NCBI RefSeq assembly: GCF_014805685.1 | Contig: NC_060911.1 | Span: forward strand, 13,693,212 to 13,757,211 | Direction: 5' to 3' | Length of the DNA: 64,000 nucleotides | Source of the DNA: Silurus meridionalis | Lineage: Eukaryota > Chordata > Actinopteri > Siluriformes > Siluridae | Shown here: positions 57,115 to 64,000 of the stretch, one piece after another | How positions within the stretch are numbered: position 1 is the stretch's first letter | Layout: every line of letters starts with the position of its first letter | Notes under the pieces: model-generated | The model's input: the letters and a program-made list of their open reading frames with translations, nothing else | Told to the model about the DNA's origin: nothing | Databases searched by the model: none | Program-made: the position numbers and the translations under genes

Positions 57115-57380
57115 TGTGAATAAATGGCATCACTAAACCAAGAAACCCAATGAACACAATTCAAAATGTCTCCTTTCACTGTAGCCACAGCTGCATACCG
57201 CCCTGCATACATCATCTCCAGCAGAAGCATCGACATCGTGTTCTTGCACTCTTAAACTGTTTTGACTCTCTGACCGTCCAAGCGAAAGCCGTAAAAATGG
57301 CAACGTTATTGTCCGCCTGCTAGAGGGCTTAGAGTGGCCAAATCGCATTCTGATTGGTTAAACAGCTTAGCAGCATGGAG
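57115..57380 (-). mobile_element. hAT-like fragment, family D
   Basis: Read in reverse it gives TCTGATTGGTTAAAC in antisense form, CCGCCTGCTAGAGGGCTTAG (GGCCCTCTAGCGGG in other copies) and CAAACTGTTTTG-like spacing. Its far part matches 39620-39690 (CAGTGAAAG-AGACAT and GTTTATTGGGTT-CTTG-TTTAGT). Confidence 0.5.
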
Positions 57381-57394
57381 TTGATATGGTGGCG

Positions 57395-57680
57395 AATCGA
57401 TGTCTGCTATTACACTGTATACATGTAACACATTTTCTGTCAGAGGTCCCCAGTGTCAGAGGCAAAATTACAGAACAGATGGTGAGGAAGCGACTGTTTC
57501 TCTCTGCCGCAACATAAGTGAGAACATATTCAGATGTATAAAATGTAACTTGAACGAGATAAAAAGTGTCATGTAAAGAAAAATAAGAACAGGTGAAGAA
57601 ACTTGTGGCACAAAACTAATTGGTGACTTGGTGTTAATGGCACCTCGGCTTCATCACCCCACCCTGTGGTTAATGATTTT
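57395..57680. repeat. Dispersed repeat, family E
   Basis: TCTGTCAGAGGTCCCCAGTG, ACAGATGGTGAGGAAGCGAC and AAGTGAGAACATATTCAGAT recur in the same order at 60655-60850. The family is unknown to me. Confidence 0.6.
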
Positions 57681-58584
57681 CCCGTAACGTGGTGTGTTTT
57701 ATCCCTTACATACATATCAAAAGGGTCTCAAGTCCCCAGGCCTTGCAATTAAACGATACCCTCCTCCTTTAATCTCTAATATCAGACCATTTCCCATGAT
57801 CGCGTTGCTTGTTTTATTCATACGGATGTTATTTGTGGTTTTGTCAGCAAACATAACTGTTTTGACAAGCTGGGGCATAGCAGACGTCTCTATGGAGCAG
57901 TGTCTGAGGTTTGCTCATCTGTGTGTTTCGCGGCTTTGAGAGTCTGTTTTTTTTCCCTTTTTGTGATCCTCAGTAGAATAAAAGAAAGGGGATGACAAAT
58001 GTACGGGATTAGAATTTGAGGTGCTGTGGGAGTATTTAGACAGGAATTCAATTACCAGGAGGGAATGGGATCGGCGGCGGCGTAAAAAGGCTCCGGGCTT
58101 TCTTTTTTTTCCCTCTCTTTTTTTTTTACTCCTTCTGCTAGTATTGATTTCTGGAGAGGTAATTGTGGCGTTGTTTGGTATCTGTGAGTGACACCGTGTT
58201 CAGCAGAGAGAAGACGTGGTCGCAACTTCCCGGGGATCAATGAAAAGGAGGAATACATTCTCCACACACTCAGACACAAAACACACACAGCTCTCAACAA
58301 GACGGCTTGTTGTTCACATCTATAATCCTGTTAGACTGAACGACGTAAACACATCATAGACACGGCACGCTCGCTACAAACTTGAGACTTCGAAGGTTAG
58401 ACTGTACTATTTGGACTGTATCCTCTTGCCTTTTACTGTAACGCACGAGGCGCATTAGCATTCTTGATTGCAAGTATTTAAAAATGCATGAAGGTCAGAA
58501 TTTCAGTTTGCTTAGTCAGTTTCGTCACTAGTGTAGAAGCTTATAGTGCTCTTTATGCTGGTGAAAGGTGATTTTGTACTTGTC

Positions 58585-58695
58585 ACATGTACATTAAAGC
58601 ACAATGAAAATCTTTCTTCACATATTCCAGCAATATTAGGAAGCTAGGGTCAGAGCACAGGGTTAGCCATGATAAAGGGCCCCTGGAGAACACAG
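58585..58695 (-). repeat. SINE long-form tail
   Basis: CACATGTACATTAAAGCACA, AGCTAGGGTCAGAGCACAGG and GGGCCCCTGGAGAACACAGG match the extended tail of the copies at 46490 and 53190. The tRNA head is missing. Confidence 0.55.
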
Positions 58696-59114
58696 GTTTA
58701 TGGGTAGGAAGTTAGAAAAGTTTTAATTAAATGATGCAATCAAAGCCTACAAACCTTCCACTCTAGTTTGTCTACTTGGCGACCATGTTGGCGATGTTCT
58801 AAGTTATTTATTTTCAGTCATAATGTTTGAAATTGAGGGCAAACAGGAAGCTTAGGAACACTACAGTTTGAAAAGTCACATAGGAGCCTGAAGCCTATTC
58901 TGAGAACTCAAGATGCCAACTCATCATAGGATTCACCCTCCCATGCTTCTGACAATTTGGGATTTCCAATCAAACTAAAACAAATGCCGTTGGACTTGAA
59001 GAAAAAAAGCAGAATACCTTTAGGAAACCCCTAAGCCCCCCAGGGGTACATGCAAAACAAGCGTGGCAAAGGTACCAGCAGTGATCAACCTATTTAAAGG
59101 TCTAGAAACCCATC

Positions 59115-59295
59115 CTACATTTGCATTTATGGCATTTGGCAGACACCCCTTATCCAGAGCAACTACCATTTATACAATTCATATAACTGGGCAGCTATGG
59201 GGTTCAGGTCCTTGCTTGGTGTGGCTCGCATTTAATTTAACGACCTTCAGATATAAGGTTCAATGGATTAACCACTAAGCTACCGTCTCCTTGTT
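59115..59295 (-). repeat. tRNA-derived SINE
   Basis: ATTTATGGCATTTGGCAGAC, CCCTTATCCAGAGCAACTAC, ATAACTGGGCAGCTATGGGG and GATTAACCACTAAGCTACCG form a nearly complete antisense copy. Confidence 0.65.
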
Positions 59296-60289
59296 TGTTT
59301 TTTTCAATTCCTGTGCGCATAGATTATAAAGCGCATTAACAATTTGCAGACATTACATTCATTCAAGTGCTGAATTTTTTGCAATTTTGCCTTTGCCTTG
59401 TGATCTCCTGCTTCTTGGAAAATTGTTTCCTAGTTTGCATTTTGATATACCGTGCACTCTTTGAAGTTCAATGCCTACCTGTGTATGACCTGGAACTGTT
59501 TTGAAGCTTTTTGAACTCTAGATTGTGTCTGCGTCTGGCAAGTTGGTCTTCCCTATTTTTCAGAGTTTCCTCAATTACAGGATTACTAGTCAACTATGAA
59601 AAATGAATAGTGGTGTATCCCCTAGGACATGGTAGTGCAGAAAATAGTGTATCACCAAGGACATGGTAGTGCCATGCTTCAGGGTTCGATCCAGAGCTCG
59701 TTATTCAAGTTTTCTCCAAACCACCCACCTAGATTTGCCTATATCTAGTGTTTCCAATCTTATTCAGAAATGAAGAAAGGATAGGTGTAGATTTTTATTC
59801 CAAGTAAACAGAAACAACAGTCAATAATCTTTTGCAGGGGTTGCTTATGTGGGTGTAGGTTCATGAGTCCCACCTGTGTGGACCTCAAAGAGCTGGAAAG
59901 TAAATAAACGGCAGGCAGAAATGATGCGGGCCGAAGCGCCTTACGTTTTGCTCATACGCAGAACAGGGACGTGAGCATTTCGTGACATGGAGTGTTTGTA
60001 GATAAAAACACCGTTTTTAAAGTTATCCAGATTAGTATAGATGTAGTCTCAGATCAAATCAAATGTAGGTGCTACTGGATTAGATTGAGAACCAGCTCTT
60101 CCTGGCCTGCCCTGGTCTACGGTAAATTGGTAAAATGGTAATGATTGTGTGTGCAGGCTGTATTTCAGTTCTGGGTCTAGTGGGGCTGTGAGCGGAACAA
60201 GATCCACCTTGACACGTGACTTGGATAACTGATCCTAGAAAATAATCATGAGCAATTACTGTATGAAAGGAAGCTAATACCTTTCAGGG

Positions 60290-60860
60290 TAAAAAAGGGG
60301 TATTATGATATCCTATGACGTTATATCCTAAGTGTGGGCATCTGGAACTTTCTCAGCAGGACCAGTGTCAGTTTGCTAAATTCAGCCTCATGCAAAGCTT
60401 TATGTTGTGTTTGGATAGACTACAACTCGACTCATAACAACCTCATACCATATGAAAAATCTTGCACAGTCTGGTATTTAGGTACTAAATTTCACACCAT
60501 ATCTACCTCAGTGTATGCAAATGCTGCTATATACTGTATGTTCTGCATATATATAAGAGCTTGGGGAGAAGCCACATACAGTATAGCTGAAAAAGTCCCA
60601 ATAGTTTTGTACAAAAAAAGTACCTGGGATGTTATGTGCTATTATACTGTATGTTTAACACGTCCTCTGTCAGAAGACCCCAGTGACAGAGGTAACACTA
60701 AATCTACAGGACAGATGGCACGGAAGTGACAGTTTCTATCTATCTGCTACAAGACAAGTGAGAACATTTGCAGATGTGCCACAAAATGTAACTAGACCTG
60801 GATAAAAAGCATGACTTTAGTCTGTAATAAAGAAAAATAAGAATGAGGGGTATTATGATT
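60290..60860. repeat. Family E repeat and related segment
   Basis: 60645-60850 matches 57420-57600. The start GGGGTATTATGATATCCTAT and the following TCTCAGCAGGACCAGTGTCA resemble the DNA that flanks the inverted-repeat element (60849 and 61450-61550), so a segment of this repeat is present twice. The middle (60440-60620) has ATATAAGAGCTTGGGGAGAA and GCCACATACAGTATAGC, like the end of a Tc1-type copy. Confidence 0.45.
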
Positions 60861-61446
60861 AGAGGTCGACCAATATGGGTTTTTCTCTGGTCAATGCTGA
60901 TGTCAATGCCGATATTTAGAAATCAGCGCAGCCGGTGGCCAATATAATGCAGATTTTTTTTCCCGTTACACTGTTTGGATGCAAAATACAGACTACTGCC
61001 ACCTGCTGGTATGGGAAAGTTATGTTCTCTCACGCAAGCGCAGAATGTACGTGCTAGTCAGCTGTCGACTATCATCTGTTCGGTGTGTCCTAGTGCAACT
61101 TTTTTTGCTCCAACGCTCGTGAAATGATGCAGGCAAGGCAATGCCACAGTTGGCTTTCCTCAAGGCTAGATTTTTGCCGTTGGTTTGGTGTGTCCCTACC
61201 ATTGTTTTCTTCGGAGTTTGCCGGATAGTTCTATTCAAAAAGTTAGCAGGCAGACGGGGACATAAAGGTTATGTCGGTGGAATGATGATCTGGTCACCGC
61301 AAGACGCAACGTCACACGTTCCACAACAATGCTAAGCTGTTCGCAGAGGCCTTCCTATTCAACGGGCTAAATTGCAGCACAAACGCCCGATTGTGCCGAT
61401 TGATTTCAAGATGTCAAAAATCAGCCCGATTTATTGGTCGATCTCT
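60861..61446. mobile_element. 586-bp terminal-inverted-repeat element with GATT flanks
   Basis: The left end is AGAGGTCGACCAATATGGG. The right end, reversed, is AGAGATCGACCAATAAATCGG. The first 17 bases match except one. GATT occurs directly outside both ends (60857-60860 and 61447-61450), consistent with a short target duplication. A second inner phrase, AGCGCAGCCGGTGG, resembles bipartite 'tcggcc' repeats seen in fish MITEs. It has no transposase: the 72- and 64-codon frames inside are not recognisable. Superfamily uncertain. Confidence 0.65.
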
Positions 61447-61689
61447 GATTAGGATATTCAAGATCTTAAGAGTTTGGAACCTTTTCTTAGCAGTAACATT
61501 GTCGGCTTGCTAATTTAATCCTGACTGACCAATGCAGTGCTTTGGAAAAATATTGGCAGTTTGAAAAATGGTTAATAAATGGCCATGGCAGGTTTAAATT
61601 AAATTCTTTGGAAAGTCAGGAAAAAGAGGTACATCTCATGATGGAGCATTGTGAGTCAGAGGTTGAGGTCATGTGCCACTTCTCAACAG

Positions 61690-62250
61690 GTTAAAACAAT
61701 GTCTTATGAAGGATGAAATAAATTTTCAACCTCTGCATTTCTGTACGACCCAACCGGCGAGCGAGAACAAGGGACATGCATGGAATTTTCATCAGGCCGT
61801 TTGTTCTCCGACGTGCGATTGCAGCAGTCCCCACCTGTCTCTGCTGGTGATGCACGTCCCCTGCTGAATGATGCATCACCTGTCCACTTATCACTCTCGG
61901 CTGATTCTCCCTACGCTGTTCCTTCGCCCCAGCCTCTTCTTCCAGATGTGATGACACAAGAGCGGTACAGGTGCGAAAGCTCTTTTTCCAGAAGATTGAC
62001 CTCCTTCCCACACGTCGCTCATCCCCTGTACGCTCTCTCTCACCACCATCACACACCTGCCATCGCACCCCAGTCACTTTTCATTAGCTCCGCTGGATGG
62101 AAGCAGGAGGCAGCAGGTGTTCAGAGAGCGAACCTCTTCGACATTGACTTTCCCGAGCCATCTGACCTCTACATCTTTCTCTCTCGTAACGTCAGACACT
62201 ACAATCTGGCCCGACGTGGACCGTGCACACATCATCCAGCGTGAAACCAA
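61690..62250. other. Unassigned moderate-GC segment with overlapping sense and antisense frames
   Basis: A plus frame of 154 codons (61780-62244) and a minus frame of 128 codons (61691-62077) overlap. The plus protein is Ser/Pro/His-rich with a HHHH run. I recognise neither, and no splice signals or neighbours support either as a gene. No repeat family is visible. Confidence 0.25.
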
Positions 62251-63029
62251 AAATAAAAAAAAACTCAACGTCCTCAGATAACTCATAATGTCAGAGCCGA
62301 GATGTGTGTTTTTTTTTACCCGAACCGGAACGCAGCTTATCGACTGAGCCTGAAAACCAACGTTAGAGGAAATGAAATCCGATCAGCGAGTCTTTCTGTC
62401 GTCCTCTCATGTCCCCTGCTGTCCCGGACTGATTAGCATCGACTAGCGAGGGACTCGAGTTTCCCTCAGGGAAAAAGTTCACGTGATCTCCTGAAAAAGA
62501 AAATGAGGTAAACAAATAGTGTGATCAAAAATTATTACAAACAAAATAAAATCAATGTATATGTTCAATTGTTTCAAATGTAACAAAAAAATGCATCGCA
62601 CAGTGAGTTGCACTGACTACCTGATTTGCGTCACTTATATCGTGTTGGTTTTTTTCCTTCATGAGAAAGAGTGTTATTGATTCATGTTGTTGTCATAGAC
62701 TCCAGATAAAAACCGAACGCAATCGATATCTAACAGAACTCGAACAGAAGATTGAGATGTGAAGCGATAGCAGGCCATTGCTGTAGCGAAGCCTCCTCTC
62801 TGAATATTTTATGGCACCTGACATGTTTCTGTTTAATAACACGTTGAGGGACGATGTCACCCGGAGACGTGTTTCTATCCCCGGTTTCATCTCTGGTTTA
62901 TCAGCAAAAGGAATCGACAAGTAGTATTAATGAGTGCTCTGGAAAACAAGTTTTGTGTCGCATCTTCATTCTTTTTCACGTGATACTCTTTTCTAAGCGG
63001 CTCAGATGTATTCATTCTTAGACGTGAGA

Positions 63030-63430
63030 AACGTTCTTTCTTACCTTGCTTATTTAATATTTATTCCTTCCTGTTTTCTTACCCATATTTTTTTTTATCT
63101 TTTTTCCTTTCTTTATTTGCGTTTCATTCTTTCTCCTTCATTTCATGATGTTCTTTTCTTCATTTCGTTCATTTCCATCCTCCCTTCGTTTCTTCCTTTG
63201 TTCTTTTGTTTATTTAATATGACTTAATCCTACCCTTTTTTCTTCTTTTGATTTATTTCCTTTATTTGCTTATTTTCTTTCCTTCCTTTGCTTATTTCAT
63301 TTCTTTCCCCTTATTTATACATTACAGTCATTTATTCATTACTTTTTCTTTCCTTCATTTTCTTCTTACCCTGTATTTCCTTTCCCTCCATAATTTCTTT
63401 CTTTTCCTTCCTTCCTTTTTCCTTGTTGCT
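63030..63430. repeat. Polypyrimidine tract (TTTC/CTTC-rich)
   Basis: A shorter, more T-rich and more degenerate relative of the 49.6-51.3 kb tract. Open frames in it are compositional. Confidence 0.85.
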
Positions 63431-63971
63431 GTCTATTAGAAATACAGAGCAAAGATTTTTCTTCTCGTTTTTTTGCTTTGTAGAAAGTGTAGCTGCACTC
63501 TGGCCTGTTTGTTCCTTCACTCTTCCCTTCATCATCTTTACAAACCAAATTAAAGTCCTAAACTGTAATCAGATATTTATCCATTGGTCTTTCTCCGCTC
63601 TGAGGTTTGCCAGTAAATGAAGGTAAAAGAGTGAAAGGATTTGGAGGAAGCTATGTTGCTAAAATCGCTAAGAATGCTAACGTTGCAAACTTCGCTAGCT
63701 CAGTTTTGATGCGCGACACGAGGTGAACGATTCCGCTGAAACTCTCCAAGTCCCTGATTGTATTTTCTTGTTGTCCCTATAGTGGTAAAAGAAAGGATTT
63801 TGTCCTGAGGTGAACGTCACGATTTCTCAAACACAGTCAGAATGAATCAGAGTTATTACTTCCTGTTTTTATGGGTTTTTTTTTTTTACTCGAGTCAGTA
63901 AGAAACTGCGAGCAGCTCTGAAATATCATGTAAAAGCTGATGAAACTGTCTCCAACTGACTCAACAGGGAC

Positions 63972-64000
63972 GACTTTCTCTCTCTCTCTCTCTCTGTCTC
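63972..64000. repeat. (CT)n microsatellite at window edge
   Basis: A TCTC run continues to the end of the window; its full length is not visible. Confidence 0.85.

Larger units (their letters stand above)
29420..64000. other. Gene-poor 3' flank of nrxn1
   Basis: Apart from the transposon and repeat copies listed, I find no exon with a plausible splice context, no gene-like frame and no RNA gene over about 34.6 kb. The longest frames come from polypyrimidine/polypurine tracts, minisatellite or retroelement remnants. Confidence 0.6.

Noticed and set aside
59630..59720. Second tRNA-like SINE family (CCTAGGACATGGTAGTG phrase, GGGTTCGATCC)
   Set aside because: Only a B-box-like stretch and a two-copy phrase are visible; too little to support a call.

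Overview
This window is vertebrate nuclear DNA, most likely from a teleost. It has long introns, GT-AG splice sites, AT-rich spacers, microsatellites, tRNA-derived SINEs, LINE 3' tails, and remnants of Tc1, mariner and hAT-like DNA transposons. The repeat mix resembles ostariophysan fish such as catfishes. That placement is a judgement from recognised repeat text, with no search behind it.

The only protein-coding gene I can support is the 3' end of a plus-strand neurexin, best matched to neurexin-1 (nrxn1). Positions 1-12464 are intron. A 79-base exon at 12465-12543 encodes the acidic juxtamembrane stalk and has a second in-frame donor 9 bases downstream. An intron of about 15 kb runs to 27547. 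The terminal exon, 27548-27852, encodes the rest of the stalk, the transmembrane helix and the 55-residue cytoplasmic tail ending EYYV. A 3' UTR follows, probably ending near 29415 after an AATAAA at 29393. The two exons join in phase. Neurexin-1 is a presynaptic adhesion receptor. This window holds only its membrane anchor and its PDZ-ligand tail; the laminin-G and EGF domains lie upstream, outside the window.

From about 29.4 kb to 64 kb I see no gene. This 3' flank is a repeat-rich gene desert. It holds a 35-bp minisatellite of about 29 units (48.1-49.2 kb), a 1.7-kb polypyrimidine tract (49.6-51.3 kb), a polypurine tract (56.0-56.7 kb), long TA and CA/GT arrays, a degenerate array with higher-order units (54.2-55.2 kb), a LINE with a decayed reverse transcriptase (38.0-39.3 kb), and a terminal-inverted-repeat element (60861-61446). 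Both introns and flank carry many copies of one Tc1-like transposon family, a second Tc1 family, three mariner fragments, at least four fragments of an hAT-like family that keep short transposase-like or shared noncoding sequence, and about 17 copies or pieces of one tRNA-derived SINE. Some segments are non-repetitive, of moderate GC and rich in homeodomain/POU-type motifs. They are candidate regulatory elements only.

I found no novel multi-gene system. The most useful observations are the tandem splice donor, a similar internal-deletion junction in two mariner copies, the hAT-like family, several nested insertions that give relative ages, and the structured minisatellites.
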